A stretch of DNA of 64,000 bases, taken from Sinorhizobium arboris LMG 14919 (GTDB lineage: Bacteria > Pseudomonadota > Alphaproteobacteria > Rhizobiales > Rhizobiaceae). Within the stretch, counting starts at the first letter, position 1, and every line of letters starts with the position of its first letter. A model generated the notes under the pieces. The model had not been told where the DNA came from. It ran no database searches and saw only the letters and a program-made list of their open reading frames with translations. Shown piece by piece: positions 7,276 through 15,856 of this stretch. The stretch covers positions 992,001 through 1,056,000 of the forward strand of contig NZ_ATYB01000008.1 in NCBI RefSeq assembly GCF_000427465.1, read 5' to 3'. A program made the translations under genes and the position numbers.

Positions 7276-8013
7276 ATGGAGCACATCGATCACATCCTGA
7301 TCGTCGACGACGATCGGGAAATCCGCGAGCTTGTGTCGGCTTATCTGAAGAAGAACGGTCTGCGGGTGACCGCCGTCGCCGACGGGCGGCAGATGCGGGC
7401 CTTCCTCGAGGCGAATACGGTCGATCTGATCATTCTCGATCTCATGATGCCGGGCGACGACGGCCTCGTCTTGAGCCGCGAGCTGCGTGTCGGCAGACAC
7501 AAGGCGACGCCCGTCGTGATGCTGACCGCCCGCTCGGACGAGATGGACCGGATCATCGGGCTGGAGATGGGCGCCGACGACTATATCGCCAAGCCGTTCT
7601 CGGCACGCGAACTGCTCGCCCGCATCAAGGCGGTCCTGCGGCGCGCGCGGATGCTGCCTGCGAATCTGCAGGTCTCGGAGGCAGGTCGGCTGTTGCGTTT
7701 CGGCCAATGGAGGCTCGACACGACGGCAAGGCATCTCATCGATGCGGACGGTACTGCGATTGCGCTCAGCGGCGCCGAATACCGGCTGCTGCGTGTCTTC
7801 GTCGATCATCCGCAGCGCGTCCTCAACCGCGATCAGCTCCTCAACCTCACACAGGGGCGCGAGGCCGAACTCTTCGACCGATCGATCGATCTCCTGGTCA
7901 GCCGGGTCCGCCAGCGGCTCGGCGACGATGCCCGGGAACCGGCCTATATCAAGACCGTCCGCAGCGAAGGCTATGTTTTTTCGGTGCCGGTCGAGATCGT
8001 GGAGCCCCGCTGA
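7276..8013 (+). CDS. OmpR-family response regulator
   Basis: A 245-aa two-domain regulator. The receiver domain has the acidic pocket DDD at 11-13, the phospho-acceptor Asp55 in DLIILDLMMPG, and the conserved Lys in IAKPFSARELL. A winged-helix DNA-binding domain covers about 140-235 (LSGAEYRLLRVFVDHPQRVL, FDRSIDLLVSRVRQRLGDD, IKTVRSEGYVF). The gene's TGA overlaps the start of the downstream kinase (TGATG), so the two form a cognate pair. Domain layout is that of OmpR; the signal and targets are unknown. The nearby exported cupin gene is a possible target only by position. Confidence 0.92.
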   Translation: MEHIDHILIVDDDREIRELVSAYLKKNGLRVTAVADGRQMRAFLEANTVDLIILDLMMPGDDGLVLSRELRVGRHKATPVVMLTARSDEMDRIIGLEMGADDYIAKPFSARELLARIKAVLRRARMLPANLQVSEAGRLLRFGQWRLDTTARHLIDADGTAIALSGAEYRLLRVFVDHPQRVLNRDQLLNLTQGREAELFDRSIDLLVSRVRQRLGDDAREPAYIKTVRSEGYVFSVPVEIVEPR

Positions 8014-9332
8014 TGACGGCGCGATCGCTTCTCGATGGTATTCACCTATGGCCGCGCACGCTCAGGGCGCGGCTTTTTGTTATCCTTCTCGCCGGCCTGA
8101 CGATGGCCCACGCGATGTCCTTTGCGGTGCTGTTTTCCGAACGCTACATCGCCGCCAGATCGGTGATGTTCAATACGCTCGAAACCGACGTCGCGACGTC
8201 GATTGCCATTCTCGACCGGCTCCCCGCTGCCGAACGCGTCGCCTGGCTGGGCCGGCTCGATCGCGGATCATACCGCTTCGTCCTCGGGCGGGGCATTCCG
8301 GGCAGTCCCGTGCTCAATGAGGCCGATGCCGAGGTCGCCGACAAGGTCCGGGCTGCAATCGGTGCGAAATACCCGATCGAGGTCGAATCCATTCCCGGCG
8401 GCGTCCGCCGTCTTCAGGCCCATCTTCGTTTGAGCGATGGTGAGCCGCTGACGTTAGACATCACGCCAAGAGGCGTCATGCCGGTAGCCGACTGGCTGCC
8501 TTACGTGCTTTTCGCTCAGCTTTCCCTTCTGGTCCTTTGCAGCTGGTTTGCCGTGCGGCAGGCCACCCGCCCGCTCGCGGACCTGGCGAAGGCCGCCGAC
8601 ACGCTCGATCCGAACAGCAAGACGCCGCGCCTCAGCGAGACCGGACCGAGGGAAGTCGCCTATGCGGCAACGGCGTTCAATGCGATGCGGGATCGCATCG
8701 CGCAGTATCTGGAGGAGCGCGTGCAGATACTGGCCGCGATCTCGCATGACCTGCAAACACCGATCACACGGATGAAACTCCGCGCGGAAATGGCCGAAGC
8801 GTCCATCGAGAGAGACAAGCTGATGACGGACCTCGACGAGGTCGAACGTCTCGTCAGGGAAGGCGTCGCCTATGCACGCAGCGCCCATGGCAAGGACGAA
8901 AAGGCTTCCCGCATCGATCTCGCCTCCTTCATCGAGAGTTTGGCGTATGATTATCAGGATACCGGCAAGGCCGTCACGGTCGGCAAATTGGGGGACGGCG
9001 CAATCGTGACCCGGCCGCACGCCTTGAGACGGATTCTTACCAACCTGATCGACAATGCGCTGAAATTCGGTGGCAGCGCCGAGATCGAGGTCGAGCGCCG
9101 CCCCGAGGGCACCATGATCATAAGCGTCCTCGATCGTGGCCCCGGCATTCCGGAGGACCAGCTCGATGCGGTTCTGCAGCCCTTCTTCCGTCTGGAGCAA
9201 TCACGCAGCCGGGATACCGGCGGGACCGGACTCGGTCTCGCAATCGCCCAGCAGCTCGCGACGGTCATCGGCGGCTCCCTGATCTTGCACAACCGTGACG
9301 GCGGCGGACTTGCGGCGGAACTTGCCCTCTAA
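8013..9332 (+). CDS. EnvZ-like sensor histidine kinase
   Basis: A 439-aa membrane kinase. Two transmembrane helices (about 20-42 and 161-181) enclose a ~120-residue periplasmic domain. A HAMP linker (VRQATRPLADLAKAADTL) leads to the H-box AAISHDLQTP with phospho-accepting His245. The ATPase domain carries the N-box NLIDNALKFGG, the G1 box DRGPGIPE and the G2 box GTGLGLAIA. Domain order and DHp sequence are like EnvZ. It starts within the stop of the regulator gene, so translation is coupled. The ligand is unknown. Confidence 0.92.
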   Translation: MTARSLLDGIHLWPRTLRARLFVILLAGLTMAHAMSFAVLFSERYIAARSVMFNTLETDVATSIAILDRLPAAERVAWLGRLDRGSYRFVLGRGIPGSPVLNEADAEVADKVRAAIGAKYPIEVESIPGGVRRLQAHLRLSDGEPLTLDITPRGVMPVADWLPYVLFAQLSLLVLCSWFAVRQATRPLADLAKAADTLDPNSKTPRLSETGPREVAYAATAFNAMRDRIAQYLEERVQILAAISHDLQTPITRMKLRAEMAEASIERDKLMTDLDEVERLVREGVAYARSAHGKDEKASRIDLASFIESLAYDYQDTGKAVTVGKLGDGAIVTRPHALRRILTNLIDNALKFGGSAEIEVERRPEGTMIISVLDRGPGIPEDQLDAVLQPFFRLEQSRSRDTGGTGLGLAIAQQLATVIGGSLILHNRDGGGLAAELAL

Positions 9333-9363
9333 CGCTTTGAAAACGACCCACTTCCGGACGGAG

Positions 9364-9390
9364 ATCCGTTACACACTCTTCCCGTAAGTG
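9364..9390 (+). repeat. Short 3'-end repeat, degenerate copy 1
   Basis: The segment ATCCGTT-A-CACACTCTTCCCGTAAGTG closely matches the copy at 46192-46218, differing at only a few positions. Both lie about 20-30 bp past the stop codon of a plus-strand gene. A third, weaker relative lies at 48347-48373. Confidence 0.5.
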
Positions 9391-9455
9391 GTCTCGCCCG
9401 CCTGAGGAACGATCGACCCCGTCCGATCCGCAGGACGGGCGGCTTAACAAAGGAA

Positions 9456-9477
9456 CGGGGCGGTCTCGGCCGCCCCG
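9456..9477 (-). terminator. Terminator for the VOC-family gene
   Basis: An 8-bp GC stem (CGGGGCGG / CCGCCCCG) with a 6-nt loop is followed on the minus strand by the T-rich run TTCCTTTGTT. It lies between the convergent kinase and VOC genes. A second 7-bp hairpin at 9418-9439 is adjacent. Confidence 0.65.
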
Positions 9478-9507
9478 CTACGCATGGTCGCTTCAGGCTG
9501 CAGTGCC

Positions 9508-10173
9508 TCAGGCCGGCTGCGGCTCGCCGGACTGCTCCCGGACAATGTAATCGGCGTACCAGATGGGCCAGTCCTCGTCCCTGTGTCCGAGCTGCTTCTC
9601 GTATTCGCCATGGGCTGCTTCGGCGCGGCGGAACGCGGCTGCGAGATCGGCGGCCGAGCTGAAGGCCGTGGCGTTCGCGTCGACGCGGCCGGGCAATCGC
9701 GCGGTGACCTCCTGCAAAAGCCAGCCATTGCCGTCCGGGTCGCGGAACGAAGCGTAGGAACGATAGCTGCGGCGCTCGGGATCGGGACCGCCGACACGAT
9801 GCGTCCCGAACAGATAGGGCTCGTCGCTGCCGGCATTCACGTCCCCCGCGTGGAACACCTCGCTGATCTCGACGCCGCGACCGCGCAACTCCTCGCGGGC
9901 GGCCTCGATGTCGGAAACGATGAGGTACAGTCCCTGCGCAGAACCGGGCTGCGCATTGGTCACATGCCTTCCGAAGATGACCGAGGCACCGGATCCGGGC
10001 GGGGTAAACTGTATCACCCGGTAGTCGTCAGCGCCGGCAAAGTCGGCGTCGAGCCTCCAGCCGAGGCTCGCGTAGAATTCCTTTGCGCGTTCGACATCCG
10101 ACACGGGCACGACGATAACTTCGAGCTTCATATCGACGGGCCGGGCTCTTTCGCTGTTGATTGCAGTGGTCAT
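9508..10173 (-). CDS. VOC-family (glyoxalase/bleomycin-resistance fold) protein
   Basis: A 221-aa protein. The VOC domain spans about 15-150 (MKLEVIVVPVSDVERAKEFY, GLYLIVSDIEAAREELRGRG, SYASFRDPDGNGWLLQEVTA). A C-terminal extension of about 60 residues follows (DLAAAFRRAEAAHGEYEKQL, then DWPIWYADYIVREQSG). This last piece looks like a short helical module found fused to VOC domains in rhizobial proteins. The start is set by AGAGGAGA upstream of ATG. Substrate unknown; VOC proteins include dioxygenases, isomerases and drug-resistance proteins. Confidence 0.85.
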   Translation of the reverse strand: MTTAINSERARPVDMKLEVIVVPVSDVERAKEFYASLGWRLDADFAGADDYRVIQFTPPGSGASVIFGRHVTNAQPGSAQGLYLIVSDIEAAREELRGRGVEISEVFHAGDVNAGSDEPYLFGTHRVGGPDPERRSYRSYASFRDPDGNGWLLQEVTARLPGRVDANATAFSSAADLAAAFRRAEAAHGEYEKQLGHRDEDWPIWYADYIVREQSGEPQPA

Positions 10174-10390
10174 GTCATTCTCCTCTTGTTTGGGAGGCGC
10201 AAGGCGCCTTGTGTCTTCTCGGTTGACGATGCGGGACGGAAGCTTCATGCCTCGTCCGACTGTCGAGAGACATATGCCGGCCCGCATGTGTAAGGGATGT
10301 TTCGCAAGGGGCGGAAATTGTAAGCCAATCCTCACAGACCGCCGGCGGATACAGTTCGATACGAAGACATTGCTCCGCATGCGAAGGCGA

Positions 10391-11437
10391 TCAGAAACGA
10401 TCGACGTCGACAACCGCCTGGGCAAAGGCCTGTGGGGCTTCCTGCGGAAGGTTATGACCGATACCGCCCGAGATCAGCCGGTGCTCGTACCTGCCGGAGA
10501 ACTTCCTGGCATAGGCCGCGGGCTCTGGATGCGGGGCGCCATTGGCATCGCCTTCCAATGTGATCGTCGGAACGCCGATCGCCGGCAGTTCGGCAAGCCG
10601 GGCCTCCAGACCATCGTATTTGCTCTCGCCGTCGGCAAGGCTGATCCGCCAGCGGTAATTGTGGATGGTGATATCGACATGATCCGGGTTGTCCAAGGCC
10701 TCAGCGCTTCGATTGAAGGTGGCGTCGTCAAAATTCCATTTCGGCGATGCGAGCTGCCAGATGAGTTTCGCGAAATCCTTCCGGTACTGTTGATAGCCCG
10801 CCCGCCCGCGCTCCGTGGCGAAGTAGAACTGGTACCACCAGGCAAGCTCCGCCTTCGGCGGCAAAGGCTTCTTATTGGCTTCGCGGCTGCCGATCAGGTA
10901 GCCGCTCACCGACACCAATGCCTTGCAGCGCTCCGGCCAGAGTGCGGCGATGATATTGGCGGTTCGCGCGCCCCAATCGCAGCCGGCGATGACCGCCTTC
11001 TCGATGCCGAGCGCATCCATCAGGGCGACGATGTCGGCGGCGATCGCCGCCTGCTGGCCGTTGCGCGGTGTGTCGCGGGAGAGAAAACGCGTCGTGCCGT
11101 AGCCGCGCAGATAGGGAACGACGACTCGGTAGCCGGCCTTCGCGAGCAGAGGCGCTACATCGGCATAGGTGTGGATGTCATAGGGCCAGCCATGCAGCAG
11201 GATGACCACAGGCGCATCGCTCGCGCCCGCCTCGGCATACCCGACGTTAAGGACACCCGCGTCAATCTGCTTGATCTTGGCGAAAGATGTATTCGTCCCC
11301 GGCGTTGTCGCCGGAATGCGGGCCTCGCTCGTCGATTTTGCGAGGGCGGCGCGTCCAACGCCGAAATGCGCCGCAGCGACGGTCAATGCCGCCACTCCCA
11401 TGAACCGCCGCCGCCGTAGATCGAATTCGTCTGTCAT
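10391..11437 (-). CDS. Tat-exported epoxide-hydrolase-like alpha/beta hydrolase
   Basis: A 348-aa protein with a twin-arginine signal (LRRRRFMGVAALTVAAAHFG). The hydrolase core shows the HGWP oxyanion motif and a nucleophile elbow, AGCDWGARTA, with Asp rather than Ser. A terminal catalytic His lies in GGIGHNLPQEAP. An Asp nucleophile and HGxP place it with epoxide hydrolases and haloalkane dehalogenases rather than esterases. A CCGGAGAAG SD precedes the start. The genes on either side are not obviously related, and the natural substrate is unknown. Confidence 0.85.
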   Translation of the reverse strand: MTDEFDLRRRRFMGVAALTVAAAHFGVGRAALAKSTSEARIPATTPGTNTSFAKIKQIDAGVLNVGYAEAGASDAPVVILLHGWPYDIHTYADVAPLLAKAGYRVVVPYLRGYGTTRFLSRDTPRNGQQAAIAADIVALMDALGIEKAVIAGCDWGARTANIIAALWPERCKALVSVSGYLIGSREANKKPLPPKAELAWWYQFYFATERGRAGYQQYRKDFAKLIWQLASPKWNFDDATFNRSAEALDNPDHVDITIHNYRWRISLADGESKYDGLEARLAELPAIGVPTITLEGDANGAPHPEPAAYARKFSGRYEHRLISGGIGHNLPQEAPQAFAQAVVDVDRF

Positions 11438-11558
11438 CTAACTTCTCCGGATTGTGTGAACCACAGCCACGGAGTGCGATGTTCGTGTATCCCGATTGTG
11501 AGCCCGCCCATTGCGATTTGAAAGCCCGTGTACCGTCCACGGCCGCCGATACATTAGG

Positions 11559-11944
11559 CTACAATTCGCTCGCGCCGGATCTCACCGACGCGCTCTCGCG
11601 GGCGTTCCGGCGGATCGTCTGAGGCGGCTGCCCGAGCGTGCGGAGAAATGCCCGGCGCATGCGATCGGCAATGGCGAAACCGGTTCCTCCGCAATCACGT
11701 CCATCGAGTGGCGGCCCTGCTCCATCATCAGCCGAGCCGCCTCGACGCGGAGGTTCTTCACCGCCTTGGCAGGCGACTGCCCTGTTTCGGCACGGAAGGC
11801 GCGGCTGAGTTGGCGGGCGCTCAGGCCCGCCGCATCGGCCAGTTCTTCCACTGACAACCCCCGCCGGAGGGTCGCCTTGGCGTAATCAATCGACCTTTGG
11901 ATACGGTCGGACTTCGGCTCCAGCTCGAGCAATGCCGATGGCAA
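11559..11944 (-). pseudogene. Remnant of an AraC/GlxA-family regulator (truncated, frameshifted)
   Basis: The minus strand encodes a typical AraC HTH segment (SDRIQRSIDYAKATLRRGLS, VEELADAAGLSARQLSRAFR) lacking the usual N-terminal DJ-1-like domain, so at least half the gene is missing. After MDVIAEE the frame breaks near 11690. Reading on one base over restores the expected ending GFAIADRMRRAFLRTLGQPP, terminating at the TAG at 11559. A one-base deletion explains the break. No ATG with an RBS starts the fragment. Confidence 0.75.
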
Positions 11945-11984
11945 AGCCGGTTACAAGAATCCGCATGGACTCGCCTTTCTCCTT

Positions 11985-13739
11985 TCATCCGAATGTAAAG
12001 ACGAATGCTTCGACACCGGGATCGAGAAAGCGGATCTCGAACGTCCGTTCCCGCACTTCTCCCGACTGCCGTACGAGCTGATAGAGCCGCGTCTCTCCCA
12101 CCGTTCCATAGCCGTCGGAATCGATGTCCGAACCGTGATCCGGGCCCGGTGCAGCACCGTCGACCTTCACCTGAAAGCGCAACGTCCTGCCACTTCCCCC
12201 GGGGCCGAGGACGAGGTGCAGATCGCGCGCGCTGAACCTGTAGGTGATTGCGCCCCCGGCCCGATTGAGTGTCGCCTGCTCTGCTCCAACCGTCCAGTTA
12301 CCGGCGAGGCTCCATTGATTGAGCCTAGGCTTGCCGGCGGTATAATCGTGCGCCGTATCGGCTGCGACACGTTCCGGCGATACGAAGCCTGAAGCACGCA
12401 TGTAGCCGACGTAATCCTCGCGGGACTGGAGATTGGCGAGATCGGGCGCGGCTTCGGCACCCGCCGCATCCGGCTGCACGAAACCACTGTCGCCGCGGCG
12501 GCTCCCTGCCGCTTCCGCCAGCAGCTCCTGTATGACGCGCTCCGACCGCGCATAATCGCCCTCGCCGAAGTGATGGTGTCTGATCCGTCCTTCTGCATCG
12601 ATGAAATAGTGCGCGGGCCAGTAGCTGTTGCCGAAGGCGCGCCAGATTGCGAAATTGTTATCGATCGCAACGGGATAGCGGATACGGAAATCCGCCACTG
12701 CGCTCTTGACGTTGTCGATGCGTTTTTCGAAGGCGAATTCGGGCGCATGCACGCCGATCACCACCAGCCCCTGGTCCCGATACTTCTCGGCCCAGGCGCG
12801 GACATAGGGGATCGTACGGATGCAGTTGATGCAGGAGTAGGTCCAGAAATCGACGAGCACGACCTTGCCGCGCAGCTGTTCCACGCTCAAGGGCTTCGAA
12901 TTCACCCATTCGACGGCGCCGTCCAGCGGCGGGAACATGCCTTCCACCGGCAAGCCGCTTCGGTAGGCCGGTCCCTCGCCGTCGCCGGCCGTTAACGCGC
13001 TCGCCCTCTCCTCGACGAAACCGCCCCGCACACGGTCGAGGAGCGACTGCTCGAGGGCCGCGGTGCTTGCATAGGAGAGGCGCGCAAGCTGCCCCGTATC
13101 GAGCCCCAGCGCGATTGCGGCAACGCCGGCAAGTACGGCAATGCCTAGGCCCTGCCGGAGACGCTCGCCAAGGCCGAGTGAGCGCTTCATCGCCGCAAAC
13201 ACTCTCCCTCCCGCAAGAACGGCCAAGGCCAGCGAAGTCGCCGCGCCGGCAGCATAGGCCGCCAGCAGAAGCGTGGTCTCGGCATTGGCACCATGGAGGG
13301 CGGCGCCGGTCAGCACCAAGCCCAGAATTGGGCCCGCGCAGGGCGCCCAAAGAAGTCCGGTTGCCACACCGAGAAGGAGAGACGCTCCGACGCTCGGCTG
13401 CTGACCGGCCACTTTTTGCGAGAGCCGGCTACCGAGTGCCACGGCCGGACGAGTGAACAGGGCCGCGGCCCGGGCCGAAAGCAGGGTCACGCCGAAAGCG
13501 GCGAGCACTGCGATCGCCGCATACCGCCCGGCCACATTCGCCTGTATCGCCCAGTCACCACCCAACGCGGCGAGTGTGGCAACGCCCGCGAATGTGAGAA
13601 CCATTCCGGCGAGCATCGGAAGAACGCTCCTGGCGAAGGGCTGGCCGGCCCGCGAAAACACGAAGGGCAAGACCGGGAGGATGCAGGGGCTGAGGATGGT
13701 CAGCACACCTGCGAGATAAGCTGTTGTGAAAAGGATCAT
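11985..13739 (-). CDS. dipZ: DipZ-type cytochrome c biogenesis / thioredoxin fusion
   Basis: A 584-aa fusion. Residues 1-~235 are a CcdA/DsbD-like membrane domain with the redox Cys motifs SPCILPVLP and LWAPCAGPI. A periplasmic TlpA/AhpC-like thioredoxin domain follows, with the active site WTYSCINCIRTIP (CINC). The C-terminal ~140 residues form a beta-rich domain (LAGNWTVGAEQATLNRAGGA, FQVKVDGAAPG) typical of DipZ proteins. The protein should pass electrons from cytoplasmic thioredoxin to periplasmic thiols. The start is at MILFTTAYLAG, preceded by AGAGGGA. The nearest c-type cytochrome genes in the window are 27-30 kb away (xoxG and its neighbour); no direct link is evident. Confidence 0.88.
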   Translation of the reverse strand: MILFTTAYLAGVLTILSPCILPVLPFVFSRAGQPFARSVLPMLAGMVLTFAGVATLAALGGDWAIQANVAGRYAAIAVLAAFGVTLLSARAAALFTRPAVALGSRLSQKVAGQQPSVGASLLLGVATGLLWAPCAGPILGLVLTGAALHGANAETTLLLAAYAAGAATSLALAVLAGGRVFAAMKRSLGLGERLRQGLGIAVLAGVAAIALGLDTGQLARLSYASTAALEQSLLDRVRGGFVEERASALTAGDGEGPAYRSGLPVEGMFPPLDGAVEWVNSKPLSVEQLRGKVVLVDFWTYSCINCIRTIPYVRAWAEKYRDQGLVVIGVHAPEFAFEKRIDNVKSAVADFRIRYPVAIDNNFAIWRAFGNSYWPAHYFIDAEGRIRHHHFGEGDYARSERVIQELLAEAAGSRRGDSGFVQPDAAGAEAAPDLANLQSREDYVGYMRASGFVSPERVAADTAHDYTAGKPRLNQWSLAGNWTVGAEQATLNRAGGAITYRFSARDLHLVLGPGGSGRTLRFQVKVDGAAPGPDHGSDIDSDGYGTVGETRLYQLVRQSGEVRERTFEIRFLDPGVEAFVFTFG

Positions 13740-13859
13740 TTTCGTCCCTCTGCATTGGACCTGCGCCTTTTGCGGCGGCGGTCGCGCTTGACACGCGGAG
13801 CATGGGACCAGAGCGAGGTATCCCGATTGTGTCTCGCAACACGGGGATCTGTATCGAAG

Positions 13860-13886
13860 TGCAGAAGGCCGCACGGGCCTTCTGCA
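13860..13886 (-). terminator. Strong hairpin terminator after the DJ-1/PfpI gene
   Basis: A perfect 11-bp stem (TGCAGAAGGCC / GGCCTTCTGCA) with the 5-nt loop GCACG lies 24 bp past the stop codon. No clear T-run follows, so it may act by pausing or by protecting the 3' end. Confidence 0.65.
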
Positions 13887-13910
13887 ACGTCATGCCGACG
13901 GCGAGGAAGA

Positions 13911-14585
13911 CTACTGCAGAAGCTTCAGCAGTTCGCTGGCGGCGGATGTGGACGAAGACGGGTTCTGGCCGGTGACCAGCCTGCCGTCCACAACCGTGAA
14001 GTCGGCCCAATCCTCGGCCCTTTCGTAACGCCCGCCGAGGCGCTTCAATTCGTCCTCGACCAGGAAAGGCACGACATCGGTCAGTTGAACGGCCTCCTCT
14101 TCGGAATTGGTGAAGCCAGTGACGCGCCTTCCCTTGACGATGGGCTCGCCGCGATGAGTGACCTGCGTCAGGACAGCCGGGCCATGGCAGACGGCGGCGA
14201 CCGGCTTGCCCGCGTCGTAGAAGCCTTCGATAAGGACGATGGAATTCCTGTCATTGACGAGGTCCCACATCGGACCGTGTCCGCCCGGATAGAACACCGC
14301 GTCGTAGTTCTCCTGTTTGACGTCACCGAGCTTCAGAGTGTTTGCCAATGCTTTCCTGGCGGCGGGGTCGTCCTTGAAACGCCCCATCGCTGCAGTCTGG
14401 CTGGCCGGCTCGTCGCTCTTGGGGTCTATCGGCGGCTGGCCGCCCTTGGGCGACGCGAGCGTGACCTCCGCCCCGGCGTCCTTGAACACGTAATAGGGCG
14501 CAGCAAACTCCTCCAGCCAGAAGCCGGTCGGCTTGCCCGTGTTGCCGAGCCGGTCATGCGAAGTCAGAACCATCAGGATTTTCAT
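13911..14585 (-). CDS. DJ-1/PfpI-family protein (glyoxalase III / chaperone-like)
   Basis: A 224-aa class I glutamine-amidotransferase-like protein. The Hsp31/YajL-type core includes SHDRLGNTGKPTGFWLEE, a PGGHGPMWDL motif and the nucleophile elbow AAVCHGPAVL with the conserved Cys. The conserved Glu of the family is probably in the GFWLEE segment. Proteins of this subgroup act as glutathione-independent glyoxalases or protein deglycases; which applies here is not known. The ATG at 14585 sits 7 nt after GGAG and is preferred to one two codons upstream. A LysR-type gene is divergent and may regulate it. Confidence 0.88.
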   Translation of the reverse strand: MKILMVLTSHDRLGNTGKPTGFWLEEFAAPYYVFKDAGAEVTLASPKGGQPPIDPKSDEPASQTAAMGRFKDDPAARKALANTLKLGDVKQENYDAVFYPGGHGPMWDLVNDRNSIVLIEGFYDAGKPVAAVCHGPAVLTQVTHRGEPIVKGRRVTGFTNSEEEAVQLTDVVPFLVEDELKRLGGRYERAEDWADFTVVDGRLVTGQNPSSSTSAASELLKLLQ

Positions 14586-14783
14586 GGTCATTCTCCTTCG
14601 TTGAGGCGTTTCCAAGCGCAGGATCGCGAGGACAGGCAGCCTATTCTCGAGCCGTGACCGTATATTGGCGAGGCTCCCGCAGAATTGCCGGCCAGCACAG
14701 CTTTGCCACCATTATTTGCGCATTGCCGTTTTCGGGTGAATACTCGCTCCGTGGCAGTCACTATCCCGGGGATCGGCAGAATA

Positions 14784-15749
14784 ATGGACCGTATCGATGC
14801 AATGAAAGTTTTCGTCGCGGCGATCGACGAGGGCAGCCTCGCCGGGGCGGCCCGCCGCCTGAAGCGCTCGCCGACGGCGGTGAGCCGCGCCTTGAGCTTC
14901 CTTGAAGCGCATGTGGGCGTCGAGCTTCTGCATCGGACCACCCGCACTCTCAAGCTGAGCGAAGCAGGCCAACGCTATGCGTCCGCCTGCCGACGGGTAC
15001 TGACCGATCTCGAGGAAGCCGACATGCTCGCAGGAGGGGAACGCTCCGCCCCCCGTGGGATATTGACGATTTCTTCGCCACCAGTCCTCGGGGAGGAAAT
15101 AGTTCGTCCCATCCTGGACGATTTCCTCGATCTCTACCCGACCGTTTCGGTCCGACTTCTTCTCCTCGATCGCTTCGTCAACTTGGTGGACGAAGGCGTC
15201 GACATTGCGCTGCGCATCGGTCAACTGGCGGATTCGTCGCTCATCTCCACCCGGCTCGGCGGCGATGTGCGGCGCGTCGTGGTCGCCTCGCCTCGCTACC
15301 TCGCCAATCACCCCCGCATCGAAGAACCGGCCGATCTCGCCAAGCACCAGATCCTGGCCTTCACCAATTTCGGCCTGGAGTCCTGGAGCTTCACACCGGC
15401 GAAGGGCTCGTCGATCCCGAGAACGATCCAGTTTACGCCGAGGTGCATCGTCAACAGCGTGCGCGCTGCCGCCGCTTCGGCGGTTGCCGGGCGCGGCCTG
15501 ACGCGGCTTTATTCCTATCACGTGGCGGAATATGTAAGAGACGGGCGCCTCGAGATCGTGCTCGCTGACGCCGAGCACCCGCCCCTGCCGGTGCATCTCA
15601 TCGCGCCGCAGGGCCGAATGTCGGTACCCAAGGTTCGCGCCTTTCGACTTTGCGGCGCCGCGTCTGCGTTCCGAATTTGCGCGCATGGCAGCGGAGGCTG
15701 GCACGCTCACCTGATTGTGCCGATATTCGGTCGAGTGTCGATCAAGTAG
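14784..15749 (+). CDS. LysR-family regulator with frameshifted C-terminus
   Basis: A 321-aa regulator with an N-terminal HTH (MDRIDAMKVFVAAIDEGSLA, RLKRSPTAVSRALSFLEAHV) and an effector domain (GILTISSPPVLGEEIV, VDIALRIGQLADSSL). It belongs to the CrgA-like group that often regulates neighbouring oxidoreductases. After SVPKVRAF at about 15644 the frame departs from the family. Shifting one base gives DFAAPRLRSEFARMAAEAG and a TGA at 15712, the usual ending. As written the protein has an atypical ~35-residue tail. The core is intact, so it may still function; a sequencing error is possible. It is divergent from the DJ-1 gene and upstream of the SDR gene. Confidence 0.8.
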   Translation: MDRIDAMKVFVAAIDEGSLAGAARRLKRSPTAVSRALSFLEAHVGVELLHRTTRTLKLSEAGQRYASACRRVLTDLEEADMLAGGERSAPRGILTISSPPVLGEEIVRPILDDFLDLYPTVSVRLLLLDRFVNLVDEGVDIALRIGQLADSSLISTRLGGDVRRVVVASPRYLANHPRIEEPADLAKHQILAFTNFGLESWSFTPAKGSSIPRTIQFTPRCIVNSVRAAAASAVAGRGLTRLYSYHVAEYVRDGRLEIVLADAEHPPLPVHLIAPQGRMSVPKVRAFRLCGAASAFRICAHGSGGWHAHLIVPIFGRVSIK

Positions 15750-15856
15750 CGACAATTCTCCCAGATAACGCATCGATCTAATTTCGATTGCACCAACGCC
15801 GGAGGGCGGAGGGCGGACGCCGGAAGCGGCCGCTGCGATCGAGAAAGGATCACATC

